Assembly: GCF_051594765.1 (NCBI RefSeq)
Contig: NZ_JBPPGJ010000008.1
Span: forward strand, 1-64,000
DNA: 64,000 bases
Direction of reading: 5' to 3'
DNA from: Paenibacillus_AR sp051594765
GTDB taxonomy: Bacteria > Bacillota > Bacilli > Paenibacillales > NBRC-103111
Each line of letters opens with the position of its first letter. Position 1 is the first letter of the stretch. Positions 24,917 to 33,093 of this stretch are shown here, piece after piece. Below the pieces are notes generated by a model. That model was not told the origin of the DNA and did no database searches. It was given only the letters and a program-made list of their open reading frames with translations. The position numbers were made by a program, and so were the translations under genes.

Positions 24917-25963
24917 TTGTATCACATCGGGGGCAATTCCTACCAACTGGTGAAGGACCATAAGAACGCGTGGAACTTCGAAGTGTTCCGCGAGCGGTAC
25001 AGCGAGGTGCTGGACCGGTACGATTATATTGTCGGGGATTGGGGCTACAACCAGCTCCGGCTGAGAGGCTTCTTCAAGGAGGCCAATAACAAGGGCTCGA
25101 AGGATGCGTCCATCAGCCATCTGCACGACTACTTGAACGAGTATTGCAACTTCGGATGCGCGTACTTCATCGTCGAGAAGCAGCCGGCCAAAAAAGGCCA
25201 GCCGGTCCAGGGAGCCGACGGTGAGGAGCTGGAGGCGGAGCCCCAAGCGGATGAAGCTCCGCAGGAGGAGCCTGTGATCTCTGCGGTGGCGGAGCCGGCG
25301 GCCTCGTCGGATCTGAAGCCCCGCCAGCACTATCACCGGGCCGGTACGGAGAACCGCCACAAGGCCGCGCAGGAGCGTTGGGGCGACGGCCGCGGCATTC
25401 CCAGCGAATGGAAGGCCAAGGTCCAGGAGGCCAAAAAGGCCGAGGAAGGACGCGGCGGCGAGCAGCGTCCCCGGGCCCAGGACAGCCGGCCGCGGGGGGA
25501 CGCAGACAGCCGTCCGAACCGGGGGCCGGAGGGCGGCGGAGGCCGGCCGCGCCACCAGGATTCGAGGCCCCGGGGACAGCAGCGGGACGGCGAAGGCCGG
25601 CCGCAGGAGCCGCGGCAGCGGGATCCGGGTGACCGGAGCCGGGGCGGCGACCAGCCGCATGGCCGCGACGGCGAGCGGCGCGGCGGAGGCGGCGGTGGCG
25701 GGCCTAACGGCGGCAACGGCCGGGAGCGGGACCGCAAGCCGCAGGTACAGACCCATGCGGCCGGTGGAGAGCACAAGGGCCGTGGCGGCGGAGGCGGCAG
25801 CGGAAATAGCGGTGGTCCGAGGGAGCAGCAGCAGGCCCAGCAAGGCGGGGGCCGGGGCAAGCCCCACGACCGCCCGCGCAACCGGGATCGGGACCGCGAC
25901 CGGGACCGCAGCCGGGATCGCGATCGCGATGCCAACAAGGAAAAGGCCGAGCCGCTGGCCTAA
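24917..25963 (+). CDS. yutD: YutD-like protein (DUF1027) with a long Arg/Gly-rich disordered tail
   Basis: 348 aa from TTG 24917 (AAGGGAG upstream). Residues 1-90 are a YutD domain: FEVFRERYSEVLDRYDYIVGDWGYNQLRLRGFF and HLHDYLNEYCNFGCAYFIVEK. An acidic Glu/Ala linker follows (90-130), then about 200 residues of low complexity: RPRGDADSRPN, GGGGGGGPNGGNGRERDRK, and a final run of RD repeats (RDRDRDRDRSRDRDRD). Usual YutD proteins are about 100 residues. RGG/RD tails in bacteria are known from RNA helicases and bind RNA, so RNA or ribosome binding is an inference. A strong terminator follows. Confidence 0.85.
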   Translation: MYHIGGNSYQLVKDHKNAWNFEVFRERYSEVLDRYDYIVGDWGYNQLRLRGFFKEANNKGSKDASISHLHDYLNEYCNFGCAYFIVEKQPAKKGQPVQGADGEELEAEPQADEAPQEEPVISAVAEPAASSDLKPRQHYHRAGTENRHKAAQERWGDGRGIPSEWKAKVQEAKKAEEGRGGEQRPRAQDSRPRGDADSRPNRGPEGGGGRPRHQDSRPRGQQRDGEGRPQEPRQRDPGDRSRGGDQPHGRDGERRGGGGGGGPNGGNGRERDRKPQVQTHAAGGEHKGRGGGGGSGNSGGPREQQQAQQGGGRGKPHDRPRNRDRDRDRDRSRDRDRDANKEKAEPLA

Positions 25964-25965
25964 CG

Positions 25966-26024
25966 GATTGAACAACAAAAACCGGACTACCCGTAAAGGG
26001 AGTCCGGTTTTTGTTGTTCAAGAG
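25966..26024 (+). terminator. Terminator after yutD
   Basis: TTGAACAACAAAAACCGGACT and its complement AGTCCGGTTTTTGTTGTTCAA form a 21-bp stem with an inner loop; T-rich in the descending arm. Confidence 0.8.
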
Positions 26025-26062
26025 AATCAATTGTGTGGGGGTTCGGGAGAGCTTACCGCAGC

Positions 26063-26246
26063 CAAAGGCACAATTGCCGTTGGTTTCCCGGAACACACAC
26101 ATTGTCCAAGAATCAAGGGCTAATCTGCCGCTTGTTAGCCCGGTTGAAGATGGAAAAAGGGGACTCACACCAATCAAAGGCATATATGCCTTTGATCGAG
26201 TCGGAAGAAGGGGAACAGGCTCGACGAAGGGCAAATGTGCCGTTGA
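26063..26246. repeat. Array of four GGC...GCC palindromes, spacing 51/61/51 bp
   Basis: GGC starts at 26067, 26118, 26179 and 26230, and the matching GCC at 26076, 26127, 26188 and 26239: intervals 51, 61, 51 for both halves. Units read AAAGGCACAATTGCCGTTG, AAGGGCTAATCTGCCGCTTG, AAAGGCATATATGCCTTTG and AAGGGCAAATGTGCCGTTG. The third is a perfect 18-bp palindrome. The 61-bp step breaks reading frame, so this is not a coding repeat. The 331-bp gap 25964-26294 holds only this and the yutD terminator. Same geometry as the array at 655-842. Confidence 0.8.
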
Positions 26247-26294
26247 TCGGTCGGAAGGGGTGGGCGGCTCGAGCTCGAGATGAAAGGGTGCTCC

Positions 26295-27107
26295 CTATTG
26301 CACGTCGTGGCCGATGAATGCCTCGCGGACCCGGCTCCAGAAGGGGAAAGGGCGGTAGCGGGCGAAACGGACCTTCTCCGGGGAGACTTGGCAGCGAAGG
26401 GATACGATGTCCTCCCGCTGGGAGTGATTATAGTCCACGGACAACAGCAGCTTGCCCTGGGACTTCGGATAGATGTCGCAGTGATGATGCTTGGGTAGGA
26501 TCATGGACGAGCCCAGCGTCCGGTACACCCGGTTATTAATCGAGGAGATCTCCGCGATCTGTATCGATTCGAGCGAGGGGTGGAGCAGTGCTCCGCCCAA
26601 GCTCTTGTTGTAGGCGGTGCTGCCGCAGGGAGTGGAGATGCAAATGCCGTCGCCGCGGAACATCTCGAAGAGCTCGTCGTTAATATTCAGCTGGGCCACC
26701 AGCGTGGAATCGATTCCCTTGACGGTGAATTCGTTCAAGGCCAGGAATGTATCGGATTGCCCGTCCTTTCCCGTCATCTCTACTTCCACCAGCGGGTATT
26801 CCACCAGCCGCAGCTTGCTGCCTTCGGAGGGCGCGGCCATCAGTTGAACCAGCGTCTCGATCTCCCCCGGCATCCAGTCTGCGAAGAAGCCCAGATGTCC
26901 GGTGTGAACCCCGACAAAGGATGCGTGCTGAAGGTGACGGCGGAACCGGTGAAACGCATGGAGCATGGTTCCGTCGCCGCCGATGGTGACGATGGTGTCA
27001 GGCTCCTCCTCGCTCTCGGTCATGCCGCAGCCGGCCGCCAAGGTATGGAATCGGGCGGTTAGCTGTTGGGAGAGCTCGTCTCCCCGCTGGACGACAACAT
27101 ATTTCAA
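26295..27107 (-). CDS. nadK: NAD kinase
   Basis: 270 aa. TIVTIGGDGTMLHAFH is the phosphate-binding GGDGT motif, FLALNEFTVKG the NE/D motif, and DGICISTPCGSTAYNKSLGG the conserved Gly-rich block. It phosphorylates NAD to NADP. The length and the TPCGSTAYNKS variant fit the Bacillus-type cytoplasmic enzymes. RBS GGAGGAAGC before the ATG. No operon partner on either side; it is preceded at its 3' side by the palindrome array. Confidence 0.95.
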   Translation of the reverse strand: MKYVVVQRGDELSQQLTARFHTLAAGCGMTESEEEPDTIVTIGGDGTMLHAFHRFRRHLQHASFVGVHTGHLGFFADWMPGEIETLVQLMAAPSEGSKLRLVEYPLVEVEMTGKDGQSDTFLALNEFTVKGIDSTLVAQLNINDELFEMFRGDGICISTPCGSTAYNKSLGGALLHPSLESIQIAEISSINNRVYRTLGSSMILPKHHHCDIYPKSQGKLLLSVDYNHSQREDIVSLRCQVSPEKVRFARYRPFPFWSRVREAFIGHDVQ

Positions 27108-27278
27108 CGTGCTTCCTCCTTGTGACGGACCTCTCTAGTACCATATGCTATCCCCATCATAAACAATGATGGCCTCCGGTGCAATTGCGGCATGACAGAT
27201 CGGAAGGATTTGCGGGGATCTGCCTGTTTAACAGCCCATGATTGGAATCGGCCAATTGGTACTCGCACGCGAACAAAA

Positions 27279-27335
27279 AACAACAAGCCACTCCGCGGCT
27301 GAGCAGCCGCAGAGTAGCTTGTTTGCCATGTAGCG
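27279..27335 (-). terminator. Terminator after the glucan phosphorylase gene
   Basis: Minus strand ACAAGCTACTCTGCGGCT/AGCCGCGGAGTGGCTTGT hairpin, then TGTTTTTTG. It lies about 35 bp after the stop codon. Confidence 0.75.
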
Positions 27336-27370
27336 GATTGCAGTCTAGAAGGGTATACCTCCGACTCAGC

Positions 27371-29914
27371 TTACAGAGTGGTGACCTCCGTCAGCTCGAA
27401 GTCGTGGGCGAAATCCGGGCTTACCGGTCGGATGCGGAACTGGTAGTGCGGGCCGTGCTTCAAGTGGGCCGGCATCTGACCGTCGTACCGGTAGGTGTTG
27501 GGGGATACGGCCTCGCCCACCAGCGTAAACGGCACGATGACCGGATCCCAGGTGCTGTCCGCCTGCTCGGCCCAGTAGATCGCCTCCACCGCCACGTCCT
27601 TGTACCAGATCTCGCCTAAGTGGACGGTCACGCTGACGGGCTTCTTGAGCCCTTTCTCGATGGATTCCTGGAAGCCGACGGTCGGCGTCGGGTCGTCGAT
27701 GCCGATGACCTTGACGGCGGACCACTTGGTTCGGATGAACGCCTTGTAGTCGGACATACGGATGGCGCCCTCGTAATTGTTCATGCTGAAGCGCTCGGCG
27801 CGGACCATCGTCTTGCTGTAGAACTGGGTGGTATAATCCTGCACCATCCGGTCTGTGTTGAACTGTGGGGCCAGAGTCTGGATGGAGTGGAGCATCCGGG
27901 TGACCCATCCTGCCGGAAGGTCGGCGTTCTCGCCGCGGCTGTAGTAGAGCGGCACGATATCCCGTTCCAGGACGGAGTAGAGGGACTCCGTATTCTCCCG
28001 TTCCTGGGTCTCGAAATCGGCCCGGTTGTTGGCCATAATGGACCAGCCGTTCTCCCCGTCGTAGCCTTCCTCCCACCAGCCGTCCAGGACGCTGAAGTTC
28101 AAGACGCCGTTCATGGCCGCCTTCTGGCCGCTGGTGCCGCTGGCCTCGTAAGGACGGCGCGGGTTGTTCAGCCAGACGTCGACACCTTGGACCAGGAACC
28201 GGGCCATGTTCATGTCGTAATTTTCCAGCAGGACGATCTTGCCCTTGAACCGGTCCATCTGGGAGACCCGGTAGATCTCACGCAGCAGCTCTTGACCGGG
28301 ATGGTCTGCCGGGTGGGCCTTGCCCGCGAAAATAAACTGAACGGGACGCTCGGGGTTATTCACCAGCCGGTCCAGCCGGTCATGGTTGTTAAAAATCAAC
28401 GTCGCCCGCTTATAAGTGGCGAACCGCCGCGCAAATCCGATGGTCAACGCCTTCGGATCCAAGTAAGTCAATGCCTCGTCGATCCGCTCCTGTGTTTCGC
28501 CGTTGCGGCGGCGCTGCTCCTGGATGTTGCGGCGTGCGTAGTCCACCAGACGCTCCTTCAGCCCCATATGCACCTTCCAGAGGGATTCCTTCGGAATGAT
28601 GCTGACGGACTGCCACTGGTCCTTCTTCGTCTGGTTCACCCTCCAAGAACCGGGCAGGAACCGGTCGAACAGATCCTTCATCTCCCGGGCCAGCCACGTT
28701 CTCATGTGGACGCCGTTCGTCACATACCGGATCGGAATCTCGTTCACGTGCAGGTTGCCGTGGAAGGAGCGGAACATCTCGCGGGAAACCTCGCCGTGGA
28801 GCTTGCTGACCCCGTTGCGCAGAGTGGCCGTATTCATGGCCAGATAGGTCATGTTGAACACATTCTTGCCGCGGTCCAGTCCCAGATGGATGAGGTTCTG
28901 CCGCTCGTTGGGGAGTGCGCTCAGCAGCCAGCCCATGTAATGCTCGAACATGCCGATAGGGAAGGCGTCGTGGCCGGCCGGAACCGGTGTATGGGTGGTG
29001 AAGACGGTGCTGGCCCGCACCAGCTCCAGCGCCGCAGAGTAAGGCAGTCCGCCGGTGATGTGCTCTCTCAGGCGTTCCAGGGACAGGAAGGCAGCATGGC
29101 CTTCGTTGATGTGATACACATAGGGGTATAGATTCATCGCCCGGAGGGCGGCGATCCCGCCGATCCCCAGAATGATCTCCTGTTGGATCCGGATATCCTG
29201 ATTGCCGCCGTACAGCTGGGCGGTCAGGCTCCGGTCCTCCGGACTGTTGCCGTCTATATCCGCATCGAGCAGGTAGACGGGCACGATGCCCACTCGGATG
29301 GTCCACACCTTCAGCTTCACGGTCCGGCCCGGCAGAACCACGGACACGAACAGCTCACTGCCGTTCACAACGGCAGGCTTGATAGCCAGCTTGCTGAAGT
29401 CGTATTGGACCTGCTCGGCGATCTGGGTGCCGTGAATGTCGATTTTCTGATTGAAGTAGCCCTTCTTGTACATCAGACCGATGGCCACCAGAGGCAGGCC
29501 CAGGTCACTGGCCGACTTGCAGTGGTCCCCTGCCAGGACCCCCAATCCGCCGGAATAGATGGGCATGGACTCGTGAAAGCCGAATTCGGCGGAGAAGTAG
29601 GCGATGGTCTTCTTCTTATGCTCGGGGAATTCCTGCATGAACCAGGTATACCGGTTTAAATATTCGTCCCAGCGCGCCGTTACCTCGCGGTACAGGTTCA
29701 TGAACGCCTCGTCGGCGGCACGGGCCTTGAAGGTCTCTTGCGGGGTTTCCTGCAGCACACGGACCGGGTTATGGTAGACCTCCTCCCACTTGGCGGGATC
29801 CACCGAACGGAACAGCTGAACGGCATCGTCATTCCAGCTGAACCACATGCTATAGGCCAGTTCCTCCAGCCGGGATAAGCTGTCCGGAAGTACGATTCGG
29901 GTTTCGTTTGTCAT
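27371..29914 (-). CDS. glgP: Alpha-glucan phosphorylase
   Basis: 847 aa from ATG 29914 (MTNETRIVLPDSL, GAGGTGG upstream); the frame extends to 30004 without a better site. The N-terminal part has YFSAEFGFHESMPIYSGGLGVLAGDH, typical of the TIGR02094 branch of GT35. The PLP site near the C-terminal third is EASGTSGQKAAMNG, where the Lys should hold PLP. It cleaves alpha-1,4-glucans with phosphate to glucose 1-phosphate. Standing alone, without glgBCDA, which suggests a maltodextrin or storage glucan role under separate control. Start is 67 bp from the end of ylbJ. Confidence 0.92.
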   Translation of the reverse strand: MTNETRIVLPDSLSRLEELAYSMWFSWNDDAVQLFRSVDPAKWEEVYHNPVRVLQETPQETFKARAADEAFMNLYREVTARWDEYLNRYTWFMQEFPEHKKKTIAYFSAEFGFHESMPIYSGGLGVLAGDHCKSASDLGLPLVAIGLMYKKGYFNQKIDIHGTQIAEQVQYDFSKLAIKPAVVNGSELFVSVVLPGRTVKLKVWTIRVGIVPVYLLDADIDGNSPEDRSLTAQLYGGNQDIRIQQEIILGIGGIAALRAMNLYPYVYHINEGHAAFLSLERLREHITGGLPYSAALELVRASTVFTTHTPVPAGHDAFPIGMFEHYMGWLLSALPNERQNLIHLGLDRGKNVFNMTYLAMNTATLRNGVSKLHGEVSREMFRSFHGNLHVNEIPIRYVTNGVHMRTWLAREMKDLFDRFLPGSWRVNQTKKDQWQSVSIIPKESLWKVHMGLKERLVDYARRNIQEQRRRNGETQERIDEALTYLDPKALTIGFARRFATYKRATLIFNNHDRLDRLVNNPERPVQFIFAGKAHPADHPGQELLREIYRVSQMDRFKGKIVLLENYDMNMARFLVQGVDVWLNNPRRPYEASGTSGQKAAMNGVLNFSVLDGWWEEGYDGENGWSIMANNRADFETQERENTESLYSVLERDIVPLYYSRGENADLPAGWVTRMLHSIQTLAPQFNTDRMVQDYTTQFYSKTMVRAERFSMNNYEGAIRMSDYKAFIRTKWSAVKVIGIDDPTPTVGFQESIEKGLKKPVSVTVHLGEIWYKDVAVEAIYWAEQADSTWDPVIVPFTLVGEAVSPNTYRYDGQMPAHLKHGPHYQFRIRPVSPDFAHDFELTEVTTL

Positions 29915-29981
29915 TTGCAGAACCACCTCTTTGGTCTGGTGTACGGATGATCGGACTGATTTTCCGCGAGTAAGCTTGTTA

Positions 29982-31226
29982 TCATATTTTACCATGCCAT
30001 TCATTGATTTTTATGTGAAAATGGTGCAAAGATGCCAGTAAAGCAAGAGCAGCGGTCAACAGCACGAACGATAGGATGGAGCCGGGCAATGCCCCGTAAC
30101 GGGTTAGGGCCTCGGGCTGTCCGGCTTGAGCGAATGCGGACAGGACGCCTGCCGCGGGCGCCGGGTCCGGCTTCAGCACATCCCACAGCAGCAGTACTGC
30201 CGCGGCCGACAGGATCCCGTGCAGCACCCGGGCGAACAGAAACGGCGTATAGCGGAGATTGGTCTTATGCAGCAAGCTCACGATCTGGGCATGGACCGAC
30301 AGTCCCGCCCACGACAGAATGAAGGCCCCCATCGCCACCTTGTATACCATGGGGATGCTTGCAGCGGCGCCTCCTGCCGCTTTGGATCCCAGGGTCACCT
30401 CGAACAGTCCCCCGACCACCGACTCCGCCAGCCCGGCCGGGAAGCCGAGAGTATGAAGGACCGTATCCGCGGCGGCGTGCATATTCTCCAGCAGATGGAC
30501 CGCCGACAGCATGGCGAGAACGGCAGAGAAAAAAACGACCAGCCCCCCTACGACAAAAACCAATTGGATGCCTGACCGGACCGCCTGCTGCAGCATCAAG
30601 CCGAACGGGCGGCCGTCCGCCAGCCGGGCGGCGTGCATGGCTTCGAAGGAGCGTTTCAAAAGACGTCCTTCCGCAGCTTGGACCGCCGGATATCCGGACA
30701 TGGCTCCTCCGCCGTGGAATCTCATGAGAATACCGACCAGTAGCGCTGTTCCATAATGGGCCACGCCCAGGATCACCGCCAGCCGGGGATCATGGAAAAA
30801 TCCCACGGATACGGCGCCGATCAGGAAGATCGGGTCCGAGGTGGTCGTAAACGCCACGAGCCGTTCCCCTTCCTCCCGGGTCACCAGCTTTTGTTCCCAG
30901 AGCTGGGAGGTCAGGCGGGCGCCGACCGGATAGCCGGAGGCGAAGCCGATCGTCAGGATGAAGCCACCGATTCCCGGAACCCGGAACAGCGGCCTCATAA
31001 CCGGATCAAGCAGCGAGCCGAAAAAGTGGACCAAGCCAAACCCGAGCATCAGCTCGGAGATGACAAAAAAGGGGAACAGCGCGGGAAACAACACATCCCA
31101 CCATATCAATATTCCCCGAATGGCCGCATTTACCCCTTCAACGGGATAGAAGAGAAGCATGCCTAACAGAGCTAAGCTTAGCCAACTCATCAACAGCAGC
31201 GGCTGCAGCCGGAAGATTCGAAGCAT
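29982..31226 (-). CDS. ylbJ: Sporulation integral membrane protein YlbJ
   Basis: 414 aa from ATG 31226 (AGGAGG 6 nt upstream), not the longer frame to 31343. About ten TM segments. Conserved features: GILIWWDVLFPALFPFFVISELMLGFG, GFASGYPVGARLTSQLWEQ, FTTTSDPIFLIGAVSVGFF and VVGGLFEVTLGSKAA, i.e. two Gate/nucleoside-transporter-like halves. YlbJ is made under sigma-E and is needed for spore cortex formation in Bacillus. Transported substrate unknown. Confidence 0.92.
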   Translation of the reverse strand: MLRIFRLQPLLLMSWLSLALLGMLLFYPVEGVNAAIRGILIWWDVLFPALFPFFVISELMLGFGLVHFFGSLLDPVMRPLFRVPGIGGFILTIGFASGYPVGARLTSQLWEQKLVTREEGERLVAFTTTSDPIFLIGAVSVGFFHDPRLAVILGVAHYGTALLVGILMRFHGGGAMSGYPAVQAAEGRLLKRSFEAMHAARLADGRPFGLMLQQAVRSGIQLVFVVGGLVVFFSAVLAMLSAVHLLENMHAAADTVLHTLGFPAGLAESVVGGLFEVTLGSKAAGGAAASIPMVYKVAMGAFILSWAGLSVHAQIVSLLHKTNLRYTPFLFARVLHGILSAAAVLLLWDVLKPDPAPAAGVLSAFAQAGQPEALTRYGALPGSILSFVLLTAALALLASLHHFHIKINEWHGKI

Positions 31227-31407
31227 AGGGCGCCTCCTACGAACAACAGGATAGTTATACTTATGTTCGCGAGGCTCCGGACATGTCCCCGTAGGCCTGT
31301 GGGAGGACTGAACTTCAGGTCGAATTGTGGTACAATAGTGCATGTGTATTAGGACGAGTAATAATTAAACCGCTAGAAACTTATATACCTCGAAGGAAGG
31401 TGCGCCT

Positions 31408-31794
31408 GTGGAGCCGTTCGGCGGCAGCCTGTACGAGCAGATGGGAGGGGCGCCGGTTCTTCGGCGGGTGGTGGAGGCCTTCTATCCGAAGGTTCAAGCC
31501 CATCCGCTATTGGGACCGCTGTTCCCTGAAGATATTATGCCGGTTATGGAGAAGCAGATGCTGTTTCTCACCCAGTTTTTCGGAGGACCGACGCTGTATT
31601 CCGACCAATACGGACACCCGATGATGCGGGCCCGTCACATGCCTTTCCCCATCACGAGGGAACGGGCGGATGCGTGGCTCGGCTGCATGAAGCTGGCATT
31701 GTCCGAGGCAGGACTGGACGAGGAGCTTGCCAGGGTGCTGCTGGAGCGGCTGCAGGGACCCGCTTACCACTTTATCAATCAGGAGGGGTCATGA
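31408..31794 (+). CDS. Truncated hemoglobin (group II, YjbI-like)
   Basis: 128 aa, GTG start with GAAGGAAGGTG upstream. SLYEQMGGAPVLRRVVEAFY at the start, PLLGPLFPEDI, QFFGGPTLYSDQYGHPMMRARHMPFPIT with the proximal histidine in the RARH block, and a conserved Trp in RADAWLGCM. Group II globins bind O2 and scavenge peroxide or NO. In Bacillus yjbI is linked to yjbH; here the next gene is a DUF2225 protein whose ATG overlaps the globin stop (ATGA), so the two are co-translated. Confidence 0.93.
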   Translation: MEPFGGSLYEQMGGAPVLRRVVEAFYPKVQAHPLLGPLFPEDIMPVMEKQMLFLTQFFGGPTLYSDQYGHPMMRARHMPFPITRERADAWLGCMKLALSEAGLDEELARVLLERLQGPAYHFINQEGS

Positions 31795-32513
31795 TGCAGG
31801 AGGGGGTTCACCCGCTGTTCCAGGTCAAGGTGGACTGTTTATGCTGCGGCTACAGCTTCCAGACCTCCCGGGTACGTCCGAGCTTCAAGCGGGCGAAATC
31901 CACCGAATCCGATTTTTACGTTCATTATAAAGATATCAATCCCGAATACTATGTGGTCCGGGTCTGCCCGTTCTGCGGCTTCGCCACGACGGAGAACTTC
32001 TCCGAGAAGCTGACCGAGGAGCAGCGGGGGGACTTCGAGCTTCGGGTCCGCGTGAATTGGACCATGAAGGACTACGGCGGCGAGCGGACATGGGCCGAAG
32101 CGCTTCAGACCTATAAGCTGGCTCTGCTCTGCGCCCAGATCAAGGGCGAGAAGGACCGGATTCTCTCCGGCCTTCTGCACCATATCGCATGGCTGTACCG
32201 CGAGAAGGGGGACACGGAGCAGGAGAAGCGGTTCCTCGATTTCGCGCTGGCTTCGTATGTCAAGGTGTTCGAGAATGAGGGCATGGACATTAACAACGCC
32301 CGGCTGATGTATCTGATCGGGGAGCTGAACCGCAGGCTGGGGAATTATTATGAAGCGGTCAAGTGGTTCTCGAGGGTGATTAACGACAAGAAGATTATGG
32401 ACTCCGCCATGATCCGGGCCTGCCGTGAGATGTGGGCCACCACCCGGGAGGATATGCTGGCGGCCAAGCTGGACCTTCCGGATGAGATGAAGGAGCAGGA
32501 GAAGAAAAAATAA
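31791..32513 (+). CDS. DUF2225 zinc-ribbon/TPR-like protein
   Basis: 240 aa from ATG 31791 (AGGAGGGG upstream, overlap with the globin stop). Two CxxC pairs, DCLCCGYSF and VCPFCGFAT, probably hold a zinc; the helical remainder, ALLCAQIKGEKDRILSGLLHHIAWLYREKGD and YLIGELNRRLGNYYEAVKWFSRVIND, is TPR-like. Matches DUF2225, common in Firmicutes and of unknown function. Coupling to the globin gene suggests a link to heme or redox, but that is inference. C-terminal KEQEKKK is charged. Confidence 0.85.
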   Translation: MMQEGVHPLFQVKVDCLCCGYSFQTSRVRPSFKRAKSTESDFYVHYKDINPEYYVVRVCPFCGFATTENFSEKLTEEQRGDFELRVRVNWTMKDYGGERTWAEALQTYKLALLCAQIKGEKDRILSGLLHHIAWLYREKGDTEQEKRFLDFALASYVKVFENEGMDINNARLMYLIGELNRRLGNYYEAVKWFSRVINDKKIMDSAMIRACREMWATTREDMLAAKLDLPDEMKEQEKKK

Positions 32514-32539
32514 CACGCGGGCCATCCCCCGCTCGAATC

Positions 32540-32586
32540 AAGAAAACCGCCGAAGTCCGGCTATGGGCTCAGGCGGTTTTTGAGTT
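32540..32586 (+). terminator. Terminator after the DUF2225 gene
   Basis: AAAACCGCC...GGCGGTTTTT hairpin with an internal AGTCCGG/CTATGGGCT region; T-run after it. Confidence 0.7.
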
Positions 32587-32629
32587 GTGTGCAGGTGGAC
32601 AGGGGGACAGGGGGTTCGGGATACCGATG

Positions 32630-32860
32630 CTAACGGAGCTTCCGGTCCGCCAGCAGATAATCCCGGTCCGCGTCCAGCACCTTGACGGAGCCGTGGCAGC
32701 AGGGGAAGACGAGCAGGTGCTTCCGGCCGTCCCGGATGGACTGCAGCTCCCCGGTCTTCAGGGGCAGCAGAACCCGCTCAGCGCCGCAGAAGGGGCACCG
32801 GTCCACATAGAGATCGCCGCGGATCACTTCATAGGGCCACGTATGAGAGAAAGGAATCAT
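32630..32860 (-). CDS. Small CxxC protein of unknown function
   Basis: 76 aa: MIPFSHTWPYEVIRGDLYVD, then RCPFCGAERVLLPLK, and FPCCHGSVKVLDADRDYLLADRKLR. CPFC plus PCCH makes four likely zinc ligands in a rubredoxin-like arrangement. Follows the YycC gene by 4 nt, so the two form an operon. I do not recognise a named family; conservation of YLLADRKLR-like ends in related bacilli is an impression, not checked. Confidence 0.7.
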   Translation of the reverse strand: MIPFSHTWPYEVIRGDLYVDRCPFCGAERVLLPLKTGELQSIRDGRKHLLVFPCCHGSVKVLDADRDYLLADRKLR

Positions 32861-32864
32861 CCGC

Positions 32865-33056
32865 TTATTCCCCGCCCTTGCCGTCTCCGGATGGAGAGGC
32901 GTCGGGGGTGTCCCCGGCAGCGGGAGTCATCTTGGACAGCTCGGACAGCTTGGCGAGCAGGATATGCTGTGGCATGTGCATCAGATGCTCTACCGGCACC
33001 TTCAGCATCTCGGACAGCTTGATGGCCGTTTCCGGCGATATTTGCAAGGGTCTCAT
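32865..33056 (-). CDS. YycC-family small protein
   Basis: 63 aa. MRPLQISPETAIKLSEMLKVPVEHLMHMPQHILLAKLSEL matches the YycC family, small helical proteins of Bacillus and relatives with no known function. The C-terminal 20 residues are a Ser/Gly/Asp-rich tail. First gene of a two-gene unit, preceded by the ldh gene in the same direction with a 37-bp gap. Confidence 0.8.
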   Translation of the reverse strand: MRPLQISPETAIKLSEMLKVPVEHLMHMPQHILLAKLSELSKMTPAAGDTPDASPSGDGKGGE

Positions 33057-33093
33057 GCTTCCTCAGCTTCTTTCGTAGAATATAGGAGGGCCT

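Noticed and set aside
25333..26123. Arg/Pro/Ser-rich frames around the yutD tail
   Set aside because: They are alternative readings of the GC-rich RGG-coding repeat; the YutD frame alone joins a conserved domain and has a start and RBS.
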